A stretch of DNA of 6,216 bases, taken from positions 1-6,216 of the forward strand of contig JAITBS010000493.1 of NCBI GenBank assembly GCA_031283515.1, in the 5' to 3' direction. Positions 1 to 6,043 of the stretch are shown one piece after another. Origin of the DNA: Planctomycetaceae bacterium (GTDB lineage Bacteria; Planctomycetota; Planctomycetia; Pirellulales; Thermoguttaceae). The translations under genes and the position numbers were made by a program. The first letter of the stretch is position 1. Each line of letters opens with the position of its first letter. The notes beneath the pieces were generated by a model. It worked only from the letters and a program-made list of their open reading frames with translations. It made no database searches and was not told the DNA's origin.

Positions 1-65
1 GTTCCTTAATATCAGGAAGTCCTCCGCCAAAATTTCATTGGATTCACGAAGTTAAAGTAAAATAA
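1..65 (+). CDS. possible C-terminal tail of an upstream gene (partial)
   Basis: Frame 3 is open from the left edge to a TAA at 63-65 and reads SLISGSPPPKFHWIHEVKVK. The mix of residues (Pro run, His/Trp, alternating Val/Lys at the end) looks like a folded protein's last beta strand rather than random translation. A TATCAGTGGAATT repeat box begins 8 bp after the stop, much as another copy begins 2 bp after the galU-like stop, which is consistent with this being a genuine gene end. Frame 2 is also open at the edge (stop at 53-55), so frame choice is not certain. Twenty codons are too few to name a family. Function unknown; the call is an inference from composition and context. Confidence 0.35.
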   Translation, partial: SLISGSPPPKFHWIHEVKVK

Positions 66-363
66 TGGTAATATATCAGTGGAATTATTATTTTTACGCA
101 TTATTCAGCCGCATTATTCAGTTCCTCCTCGTCCTGAAAGGACAAGATAAGCCAGCCCTACCCAACGGGTAGAGTTACACAATCATCACCAACAATTTCG
201 CCCTGAAACGGATGTTCCACAGATGTTCCTCTGTTGACGGACGGCAATTGAAAACACCAAACCTGTCGTCATTACGGATCAACTGTTACGACCAACCTTG
301 TAACCGGCTAAACAATATTTGACGAAAACTCCGCCGAAACAAAACATACAGAATGTGTTCTTT
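66..363. other. intergenic spacer between converging genes, with one modular hairpin repeat
   Basis: This 298-bp stretch holds no convincing gene. It lies between the probable plus-strand gene tail at 1-65 and the 3' end of the minus-strand coiled-coil gene. Its left half (74-172) is a repeat element with two small perfect hairpins. A degenerate version of the first hairpin (CCCTGAAACGG) occurs at 201-211. The sequence ATGTTCC occurs twice close together, at 212-218 and 223-229. From about 230 to 363 I see nothing I can name. On the minus strand, just after the coiled-coil gene stop, only a weak stem of a few base pairs followed by a short T run is visible, which is not enough to call a terminator. 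Confidence 0.6.
74..172. repeat. modular hairpin repeat, copy 1
   Basis: The copy starts with the box TATCAGTGGAATT (74-86). It continues with a perfect 5-bp hairpin, GTCCT-GAA-AGGAC (131-143), then a short linker ending in CCAGCC, then a perfect 6-bp hairpin, CTACCC-AAC-GGGTAG (158-172). The same box and one or both hairpin modules recur at 5939-5994 and 6133-6216. This is the fullest copy in which both hairpin types are easily read. The hairpins lack a following T run, so they do not look like ordinary Rho-independent terminators. They resemble REP-type extragenic palindromes, where a GTAG foot is typical, but assignment to that class is an inference. Confidence 0.7.
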
Positions 364-2280
364 TTATGCGGCGCGTTTTTCGAGAGCGCGGTTGATTTGA
401 TTTTGTAGAAGCCGGACTTCTTTTTCCATTTCGGCGCGTTCCTGTTGGGAACGCCGAAGAATTTCGTCCACATTGACCTGACGCCGATCCAATTCTTGTT
501 CGCGATCTTTGAGAGTCTTTTCACGTTCCGCCAACGCCGTTTCACACCGTGTTGCCCACCGATCAAGTTCTTCACGCCGTGCGAGCAATTTCTCATGCTG
601 TTGGAGCATTTGTTCCCGCGTCATTTTTAATTCCATCTTTTGATCTTCAAGCCGCAATGCCGCTTCCTGATATTGTTCCGCTAAACGTGTTCGGATCTTG
701 CTAATAGATTCTTTGAGATCTGCCGAAGTGCTTTCCCCTGATAAACGCAGCCAAAGTTCTTCTGTTGCTAAACGGATTTCAAGTGTTTCACGGTGCATTC
801 GTCCGAGTTCGTCGCGAGATCTGTCCAACGCCGAACGCATTTGTTCTAAACGTTTGTTTTGTTGGCTCATTTCCTGCCGTTCTTCTTCAAGACGTTTCAT
901 GGCGAGTTCTTGGCTATCGCGAAGCCGTTTTCGTTCCGATTCAATCGTTTTCTGCATCTGATACCGCTCCCGAACCAATGATTCACGCATCCGGCTAATC
1001 TCTGTTTGTGCCTCAATCGTTTCAACTTCCATTTGTTGGAGGTTGGCATATTTTTTGGCATCAAGCGCGATTTGACACTCCCGTGCTTTGAATGCTTCAT
1101 CAAGAGCGGTGAGTTCAATTTCTTTCTTTTTCAAGGTTGCTTCCAGATCAACCAGAAAACGATCGTGTTCTTCTAATTTTGCTTCACGGCGAAGAATTTC
1201 ATCTGTTTTAGTTTTGCGGAGTTGATCAAATTCGTTCCACTGACTCTCAAACGCATCACGACGCCGTGACCATTCCTCTTCTGCTTGCCGAATAATTACC
1301 TCACGCCGTGAAAGTTGTTCTTCGCGCCGGTCAAAACGAGTTTCGGTTTCTGTTCGTTTTTGAGTATATTCTTCATTAATTCGTTTGACGCGGCGTTCTG
1401 TATTTTCTTCGAGTTCCTTCTTTTTCAGTTCAAACTGCCGCTCCAATTCGTCATACCGAGCCGTGAAGCGGTTTTCAAGTTCATTCTTTTTCGCTTCAAT
1501 TTCCCGATCCAATTGATGAACACGTGTATCGAAATCTTCTTCAATTTTTTTCTGTTGAGCATCGAAATTGGTTTTTTCCTCAACAAACCGTTGCATAAAT
1601 TCTGCTTCGATTTCTTTACATTTTCTTTCATACCGAACTTGGTAATCCGATTTACATTCGAGTAATTTTGCTTCTAGTTGTTGCCGATAATTTTCGGCAC
1701 GGCTCGTGAGTTCCCGTTCACGGTCGGCGGCAATATTTGCCAATTCCTGTTCACGGCGTTTCAATCGATCTTCAATTTCATTTTTCCGTGTCTGAATTTC
1801 AAGACGAGCGTTTTCCAGTTCACGTTTTTCTCTCTCAACTTGTTCTTCAATATTACGGCGTTGCGACAGAAGGTGTTCTTCCATTGCTTTTAATTGGGCA
1901 TCCCGTTGGGTTACTTCGTCCATTTTGGCTTGTATTGAAAGCTTGGTATTCCGAACCAAAGTTTCAAATTGAGCCATTCGGGCATTGAGTTGATTTTCAC
2001 GATGATCAATCTCCTCCTGACCTTGAAGATGTTGCGAATGTGCGGCTGACGATCCCCGATCTGCACTCGTACCCGAAGAACCGGAAAATACCGAAGAACG
2101 ACGGATCGAATCAAATTCCGTATTGACACGTTCTGGTTCCTCTTCTGTATTACCGGAGCTGGAAAACGTATTTTTTCTTTCAAACCAGTCGGATGAACCG
2201 GATGAAAATTCGGGAAAGCCGAAAGATCGGGAATCACGTTTAGAAAAAGATTCACCGGAAAAATTTTGATGGATCGGCAT
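364..2280 (-). CDS. long coiled-coil protein of unknown function
   Basis: A 638-residue protein read from ATG at 2280. A TTG at 2292 would add four residues; neither start has a visible Shine-Dalgarno, and I prefer the ATG (MPIHQNFSG). Residues 1 to about 80 are rich in Ser, Gly and acidic residues, probably disordered, and hold all the prolines. From about residue 84 to the end there is no proline. The sequence is Glu/Arg/Lys/Gln-rich with heptad-like spacing and recurring RREQxL-type segments, consistent with a nearly continuous helical coiled coil of some 550 residues. A slightly less charged segment with Trp near 510 (ATEELWLRLSGE) and Trp near 575 (LDRWATRC) may be a conserved C-terminal module. 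There is no signal peptide, membrane segment, Walker motif or SMC hinge, so SMC/ATPase labels would be misleading. It is probably cytoplasmic and structural or scaffold-like; that is inference. It stands alone, divergent from the chemoreceptor. Confidence 0.85.
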   Translation of the reverse strand: MPIHQNFSGESFSKRDSRSFGFPEFSSGSSDWFERKNTFSSSGNTEEEPERVNTEFDSIRRSSVFSGSSGTSADRGSSAAHSQHLQGQEEIDHRENQLNARMAQFETLVRNTKLSIQAKMDEVTQRDAQLKAMEEHLLSQRRNIEEQVEREKRELENARLEIQTRKNEIEDRLKRREQELANIAADRERELTSRAENYRQQLEAKLLECKSDYQVRYERKCKEIEAEFMQRFVEEKTNFDAQQKKIEEDFDTRVHQLDREIEAKKNELENRFTARYDELERQFELKKKELEENTERRVKRINEEYTQKRTETETRFDRREEQLSRREVIIRQAEEEWSRRRDAFESQWNEFDQLRKTKTDEILRREAKLEEHDRFLVDLEATLKKKEIELTALDEAFKARECQIALDAKKYANLQQMEVETIEAQTEISRMRESLVRERYQMQKTIESERKRLRDSQELAMKRLEEERQEMSQQNKRLEQMRSALDRSRDELGRMHRETLEIRLATEELWLRLSGESTSADLKESISKIRTRLAEQYQEAALRLEDQKMELKMTREQMLQQHEKLLARREELDRWATRCETALAEREKTLKDREQELDRRQVNVDEILRRSQQERAEMEKEVRLLQNQINRALEKRAA

Positions 2281-2428
2281 CGTAGTGAACAATCAGGAAA
2301 ATGGTTTCAGGGAAATATCACAAAATATTCCAACATTGTTATTATCGTTAAATTTTATCTGTTTTCTTTAATCAGTTTTTTCGGAATCTTCAGATTTTCC
2401 AGATTTTCCGTCCGTTGTCAACAATAGA

Positions 2429-2470
2429 GTTAGTAGTTGATAGTGGAAAGTTGATAGTGGAGAGTGGAGG
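2429..2470 (+). repeat. heptanucleotide tandem array, six units
   Basis: Six consecutive 7-bp units fit the pattern GT(T/G)(A/G)(A/G)NA with a final GTGGAGG. They include two identical GTTGATA units (2436-2442 and 2450-2456) and the variants GTTAGTA, GTGGAAA and GTGGAGA. The same family, as GTGAATA and GTTAAGA, occurs at 4911-4941 and in reverse orientation at 4992-5053. Short tandem heptamers scattered through spacers are known from cyanobacteria (STRR elements) and other genomes; membership of a named family is not claimed. Read on the minus strand the array translates as HYQLSTINY-like text, a common cause of spurious short ORFs. Confidence 0.75.
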
Positions 2471-2652
2471 GCTGCAATCGGTCAATGTAGAGCTGCAAGT
2501 CGGCGATATTGCAAGGTTTTTTATCATTATTCTCGTTCTCGACTTTGATTTTATTGAGGTTAGGCACTGTTCCGGCGAAAGATCGTCTAGCAAAGAATAA
2601 GATCACAACGGAATAGATAGAAAAATATTGATAAAAAAATTTCATTAATATC

Positions 2653-2680
2653 TTGCAATATTCTGAAAATAACCTATCTT
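2653..2680 (+). promoter_or_regulatory. candidate sigma-70-type promoter for the chemoreceptor
   Basis: TTGCAA (2653-2658) and TATCTT (2675-2680) are separated by 16 bp and lie about 200 bp upstream of the chemoreceptor ATG. The -35 half overlaps the right arm of the inverted repeat AATATTG/CAATATT, which could be an operator. In such A+T-rich DNA, matches of this quality arise by chance, and the implied leader would be long. No flagellar sigma-28 type or sigma-54 type promoter was recognised. Confidence 0.2.
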
Positions 2681-2867
2681 ATAGCGATCTGCCATTTCAA
2701 AATTTATTGGGAATTGCTAAAAAACACTTTTTCGTTTCCAATTAAATATTTCCACAAACAATTTTTCACCATTGGAGTAAAAGGAACTTCTAAAACTTGT
2801 TTTCTACAAAAATTGCCTTTGAAAAATGAGAATCAATGGAAATTTTCAGATGAAATGCTCTGTTTTT

Positions 2868-2873
2868 AGGGAG
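2868..2873 (+). promoter_or_regulatory. weak ribosome-binding site before the chemoreceptor
   Basis: AGGGAG lies 13 nt before the ATG at 2887. It is purine-rich and partly complementary to the usual anti-Shine-Dalgarno, but the spacing is longer than typical. It is still the best such signal before any of the three genes, since the other two show none. Confidence 0.35.
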
Positions 2874-2886
2874 TTCTCAAAACGCT

Positions 2887-4911
2887 ATGAAAATTTTTAA
2901 AGGGATTCAGTCTAAAATTTTGCTTCCGGTCATTGTGATGACCTGCTTACTGATGGGATTGACACTTTCCGTAAGCACCGTCAAATTCAGTAATTTTGTT
3001 CAGAAAAATTCGGAAGAGGATATCAGCGTGATTGGACGCGATATCAAAAAGGAAATCCAAATGCTTCAAGCATTGACTTTGGAACAAACCAAAGCCATTT
3101 CCTATTCGGAAGTCATGATCACCGCCGTCAAAAATAAAGATCGAGACGCTATTTTCAAGGTTTTCGACGATTACGAATCCTTGAAGAAGTGTGAGTTTTT
3201 CACGATTATTGATACCGAAGGCACCGTATTGGCTCGAACCGCCAACCGTCAGAAATTCGGTGATCCCTTGAAACAAACAGAAAGTATTAAATACGCTTTG
3301 GAACAGAAAAAAGCCGGTGTTTTTTTTGAAAGTACCCCAACAATTCCACTCTCTCTTCGTGGAGCGGCTCCTATTTTCGATTCCGACGGAACTTTACTTG
3401 GAGTCATTTCGAGTGGTTTTCGAATTGATACGGAAGCGTGGGTCAACCATCTGTTTGACACATTCGGAGTCGAAAGTACCACATTTGTCGAAAAAACACG
3501 CTATGTGACAACATTGCGGCAAAAAGACGGTTCTGCGGCTGTGGGAACACAACTCACCGATCCGGTTATTACTAAAGTCATTTTCGAAGATAAAAAAGAA
3601 TATTACGGCGAATCCAATATTTTAGGACGGAAAATGAAAGTGTTTTATTTTCCGATTGCGGCGGAAAGCGGTAAAGTTCTTGGTATTATTTTTGCCGGAA
3701 TACCGATTGAACATGCGACAGCAATTGTCAAATCCAATATTTTGAGTAACCTTACGATTGCGTTAATTGGACTTTTATTCTTTGTATTGCTTCTTTGGTT
3801 TACAATTCGTCGGATTGTGGGACCGATTCAGCAAATGACGATTGCCGCAAAAGAGTTATCGGAAGGCGGTTTTGAGATGAATCTGGATGTTCACACCAAT
3901 GATGAATTGGAAATTCTGGCTTGTGCTTTTGAACTGGTTGCGTCTTCGTTCAAGGAAAAAACCGAAGTTGCATTGACTATTTCAAAAGGCGATCTTCGGG
4001 TTTGGGTTCCGTTAAACTCGGAACACGACATACTTGGTAACGCTTTAATTGAAATGCGTTATAGTTTTTATGATTCAATTAAAGATTTGAAGATATTGGC
4101 GGGTGCCATAACAATAGAAGGTGAAAATTTAACACACACGAATCAACGTCTTGTTTCCAACATGAGTGAGAGTGCGTCTCAGTTGAAGGAGGTTTCCGGT
4201 TCGATTGGTCAGTTGAATACGCAGACACGGCAAACCGCCGATAATGCCCGAAATGCCGAAGTGCTTGCGAACAAAGCACACAAAGGAACAACCGAAGGTC
4301 AGGAAAAAATGAACCGAATGATTGGTTCGATGAACGGTATTACAAAAAGTTCGGAAGAAATCAAAAAAATTATTCGGGTGATTGACGATATTGCGTTCCA
4401 AACCAACCTGCTTGCACTCAATGCCGCAGTGGAAGCGGCACGCGCTGGACAACACGGTAAAGGTTTTGCGGTTGTTGCGGAGGAGGTTCGTAGTCTTGCC
4501 GCACGAAGTGCGAAGGCTGCAAAAGAAACCGCCGGACTGATCGAAGAATCAATTCATCAGGTTAATATTGGCAGTCGGGTTGCGAGTGAAACTTCCGAAT
4601 CACTCAATTCTATTGCTGAACAAGTTAATCAGGTTAATGAAATTATTGCTAAAATCAGCCATGAATCGGAAGAGCAAACGCAAAGTCTTAACGATGTTAA
4701 TTCCGCAGTTTCTCAACTGAGCAAGACAGCGGATGAGAATACGGTTGCCGTAACCGAAGCCGCCGACGCCGTAACTTCTATTGCCACAACAGCACAAAAA
4801 CTCGATTCGATTACAAAACATTTCGCTACAAACGAAGATGGAAAAGTCTCGAAACCTGTAAATTGGGACAAAAATCTTGTTCTATCGAAAAAAGATAAAT
4901 CAGAAAAATAG
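2887..4911 (+). CDS. methyl-accepting chemotaxis protein (transmembrane chemoreceptor)
   Basis: A 674-residue inner-membrane receptor that should signal ligand occupancy to CheA/CheW and be tuned by CheR/CheB methylation. A basic N-terminus precedes TM1 (about 11-32). A periplasmic sensor of about 250 residues (33-284) follows; its FFTIIDTEGTVLART and GAAPIFDSDGTLLGVISSGF segments are typical of Cache-fold sensors, probably of the double-Cache Cache_3-Cache_2 kind. TM2 spans about 285-307. A HAMP domain follows (about 308-358, with Pro313 and NDELEILACAF). Next is a second HAMP-like half (about 365-395, SKGDL...VPLNSEHDILGNAL), then the long signalling coiled coil. The hairpin tip is unmistakable: IDDIAFQTNLLALNAAVEAARAG (about 499-521), then GKGFAVVAEEVRSLAARS. 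The C-terminus is a Lys-rich tail without the NWETF-type CheR tether. The ligand cannot be told. No che or flagellar genes adjoin it, so it is an orphan receptor. The ATG start fits TM1 placement. Confidence 0.96.
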   Translation: MKIFKGIQSKILLPVIVMTCLLMGLTLSVSTVKFSNFVQKNSEEDISVIGRDIKKEIQMLQALTLEQTKAISYSEVMITAVKNKDRDAIFKVFDDYESLKKCEFFTIIDTEGTVLARTANRQKFGDPLKQTESIKYALEQKKAGVFFESTPTIPLSLRGAAPIFDSDGTLLGVISSGFRIDTEAWVNHLFDTFGVESTTFVEKTRYVTTLRQKDGSAAVGTQLTDPVITKVIFEDKKEYYGESNILGRKMKVFYFPIAAESGKVLGIIFAGIPIEHATAIVKSNILSNLTIALIGLLFFVLLLWFTIRRIVGPIQQMTIAAKELSEGGFEMNLDVHTNDELEILACAFELVASSFKEKTEVALTISKGDLRVWVPLNSEHDILGNALIEMRYSFYDSIKDLKILAGAITIEGENLTHTNQRLVSNMSESASQLKEVSGSIGQLNTQTRQTADNARNAEVLANKAHKGTTEGQEKMNRMIGSMNGITKSSEEIKKIIRVIDDIAFQTNLLALNAAVEAARAGQHGKGFAVVAEEVRSLAARSAKAAKETAGLIEESIHQVNIGSRVASETSESLNSIAEQVNQVNEIIAKISHESEEQTQSLNDVNSAVSQLSKTADENTVAVTEAADAVTSIATTAQKLDSITKHFATNEDGKVSKPVNWDKNLVLSKKDKSEK

Positions 4912-4941
4912 TTAAGAGTTAAGAGTGAATAGTGAATAGTT
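4911..4941 (+). repeat. heptanucleotide tandem array, four units plus partial
   Basis: Two GTTAAGA units (4911-4924) are followed by two GTGAATA units (4925-4938) and a partial GTT. The first base is the last base of the chemoreceptor TAG stop, so the array begins exactly at the gene end. Its right part, GAATAGTGAATAGTT (4927-4941), is perfectly complementary to 4992-5006, giving a possible 15-bp stem around a 50-nt loop. Confidence 0.75.
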
Positions 4942-4991
4942 GCGTAAGCGTATTATCTACTGAGATGTTTTGAATCCGTTTACTCAACAAT

Positions 4992-5053
4992 AACTATTCA
5001 CTATTCCCTACCAACTATTCATTAATAACTATTCACTATCAACTATTCATTAA
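4992..5053 (-). repeat. inverted heptanucleotide repeat cluster upstream of the galU-like gene
   Basis: This is the same heptamer family as at 4911-4941, here in reverse orientation (AACTATT, CACTATT, CACTATC, CATTAA types). AACTATTCACTAT occurs at 4992-5004 and 5027-5039. AACTATTCATTAA occurs at 5013-5025 and 5041-5053. The cluster ends 4 bp before the galU-like ATG, so the whole region where a ribosome-binding site would sit is repeat-derived and has no Shine-Dalgarno. The left end (4992-5006) pairs perfectly with 4927-4941. It may stabilise the chemoreceptor mRNA end or affect galU translation; that is inference. Confidence 0.75.
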
Positions 5054-5057
5054 CAAT

Positions 5058-5936
5058 ATGATTGATCTGGCGATTATTCCGGTTGCGGGTCGGGGGACGG
5101 AACTCTTGCCGTTAACCAAAAGTCAACCGAAAGAAATGTTGCCGGTTGGAGGTAAACCGGTTGTTCAACATGTTGTTGAAGAATTGATTCAATGCCGGTT
5201 GAGCCGATTTCTTTTCATTACCGGACCGGGCAAAACCGCTATCGAAGATCATTTTGATATTAACAATGAGTTAATCCGTTATCTTAGATTGAACGGCAAA
5301 GAAGATTTATTAGCGGAGTTAGCTTTTGAGCGGGAAGACGCAGAGTATTTTTACACACGGCAACGTCATCAAAGTGGTCTTGGTCATGCGGTGCTTTGTG
5401 CGGAGCCGTTTGTTCATGGACATCGTTTTGTTGTGGCGTTGGGCGATACAATTCTTGGGCGTTATGTTTCTTCGGGTATTGTCCGGCGCATGATCGATCT
5501 TTTTGAACGCAATAGCAGTGAAATTAAAGGAGTGATTGCGTTCGATGAAGTACCGCGCAACGAAGTGATCTATTATGGGATTGCCAAACCCAAAGAATTG
5601 TCGGGTGATTTTTTTGAACTTGATGATATTGTGGAGAAACCGACTGCAGAAGAAACTCCGAGTACATTAGCGGTGGCGGCACGCTATGTTTTTACGCCGG
5701 ACATTTTTGATTATCTTCACCGTACCGAACCTGGAAATGATGGTAGTATTCAGTTGACGGATGCAATCAGTCTGATGATCCGTGATCGGAAAAAAATTTT
5801 GGGAGTTCGCCTGCCGCCCGGAGAATATCGGTATGATATTGGGAGTTTTGAGTCGTACTATAAAGCGTTTCTCGATTTTGCACTCCATGATCCGGTTCGC
5901 GGTAACACTCTGAGAAGCAAGTTAAAAGCAGAGTAA
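5058..5936 (+). CDS. galU: UTP--glucose-1-phosphate uridylyltransferase (GalU-like)
   Basis: A 292-residue enzyme, normal length for GalU, that should make UDP-glucose from UTP and glucose-1-phosphate for cell-envelope and exopolysaccharide synthesis in the cytoplasm. Family hallmarks in order: IIPVAGRGTELLPLT (6-20) nucleotide loop; PKEMLPVGGKPVVQHVVEE (24-42) with the conserved Lys25; SGLGHAVLCAEPF (106-118); ALGD (127-130) with the probable metal-binding Asp130; YYGIAKP (172-178); DIVEKP (190-195); ARYVFTPDIFDYL (208-220); GSIQLTDAI (229-237); YDIGS (259-263). The signature Arg after GxGT is Glu15 here, and the Gly usual before RYV is Ala208. Other sugar-1-phosphate nucleotidyltransferases (RmlA, GlmU type) share the fold, but the KEMLP, GLGHAVLCA and IQLTDAI blocks favour GalU. 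The ATG at 5058 places the nucleotide loop normally at the N-terminus. No Shine-Dalgarno is visible. It lies 146 bp after the chemoreceptor across a repeat array, so probably not a tight operon. Confidence 0.9.
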   Translation: MIDLAIIPVAGRGTELLPLTKSQPKEMLPVGGKPVVQHVVEELIQCRLSRFLFITGPGKTAIEDHFDINNELIRYLRLNGKEDLLAELAFEREDAEYFYTRQRHQSGLGHAVLCAEPFVHGHRFVVALGDTILGRYVSSGIVRRMIDLFERNSSEIKGVIAFDEVPRNEVIYYGIAKPKELSGDFFELDDIVEKPTAEETPSTLAVAARYVFTPDIFDYLHRTEPGNDGSIQLTDAISLMIRDRKKILGVRLPPGEYRYDIGSFESYYKAFLDFALHDPVRGNTLRSKLKAE

Positions 5937-5938
5937 TC

Positions 5939-5994
5939 TATCAGCGGAATTATTTTCTCCTAGACAACATAAACCAGCCCTACACAACGGGTAG
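5939..5994. repeat. modular hairpin repeat, copy 2 (internally deleted)
   Basis: The box TATCAGCGGAATT (5939-5951) begins 2 bp after the galU-like stop. The GAA-loop hairpin found in the other copies is missing here: TCCT runs straight into AGACAACATAAACCAGCC. The AAC-loop hairpin follows as CTACAC-AAC-GGGTAG (5980-5994), with one mismatch in its stem compared with the perfect version at 158-172. CCAGCCCTAC and CAACGGGTAG are identical to copy 1 around that one difference. Confidence 0.65.
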
Positions 5995-6002
5995 GTCAAA
6001 AC

Positions 6003-6020
6003 AATTGCGGCGATTTTTTC
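6003..6020 (+). terminator. weak candidate terminator after the galU-like gene
   Basis: AATTG-CGG-CGATT (6003-6015) can form a 5-bp stem with one T-G wobble and a 3-nt loop, running directly into a series of T residues followed by CTTTCT. The stem is short and A+T-rich, so termination would be inefficient. It is the only T-run-associated hairpin I see downstream of this gene. Confidence 0.25.
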
Positions 6021-6043
6021 TTTCTGTATTGCCCAAAATCTTT

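Larger units (their letters stand above)
2281..2886. other. 606-bp A+T-rich divergent intergenic region
   Basis: This region separates the start codons of the coiled-coil gene (minus) and the chemoreceptor (plus), so it should hold promoters for both. It contains a 9-bp direct duplication AGATTTTCC (2392-2400 and 2401-2409), a heptanucleotide array (2429-2470), and an inverted repeat AATATTG/CAATATT (2624-2630 and 2656-2662). A minus-strand reading frame of 71 codons (2430-2645) begins with a signal-peptide-like stretch, but its end is encoded by the heptanucleotide array, so I do not call it a gene. The remainder, 2701-2886, is A+T-rich without a recognisable element except a weak ribosome-binding site before the chemoreceptor. 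Confidence 0.6.

Noticed and set aside
74..172. CRISPR array
   Set aside because: The repeats are not regularly spaced, the modules vary, and there are no unique spacers or cas genes.
1315..1665. Plus-strand 116-codon frame rich in Phe and Leu inside the coiled-coil gene
   Set aside because: It is the antisense of Glu/Lys-rich coiled-coil codons (GAA/AAA become TTC/TTT), which creates false hydrophobic proteins.
364..2280. SMC or Rad50-type ATPase
   Set aside because: No Walker A, Walker B or ABC signature and no hinge domain; similarity would be only compositional coiled coil.
2415..2600. Plus-strand 61-codon frame overlapping the heptamer array
   Set aside because: It opens inside the repeat, has no ribosome-binding site, and its translation shows no protein-like pattern.
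2430..2645. Minus-strand 71-codon frame with signal-peptide-like N-terminus
   Set aside because: Its last dozen residues (HYQLSTINY region) are just the heptanucleotide array translated, there is no ribosome-binding site, and the frame lies in a repeat-bearing A+T-rich spacer. Kept only as a possibility in the findings.
4840..4911. Possible CheR-binding pentapeptide at the chemoreceptor C-terminus (NWDKN)
   Set aside because: The known tether has an aromatic residue three positions after Trp and sits at the very end; here that position is Asn and 13 or so Lys-rich residues follow.
4927..5006. Rho-independent terminator of the chemoreceptor
   Set aside because: The 15-bp stem encloses a 50-nt loop, is A+T-rich and is followed by CCCTACC rather than a T run, so it is better described as an inverted heptamer repeat.
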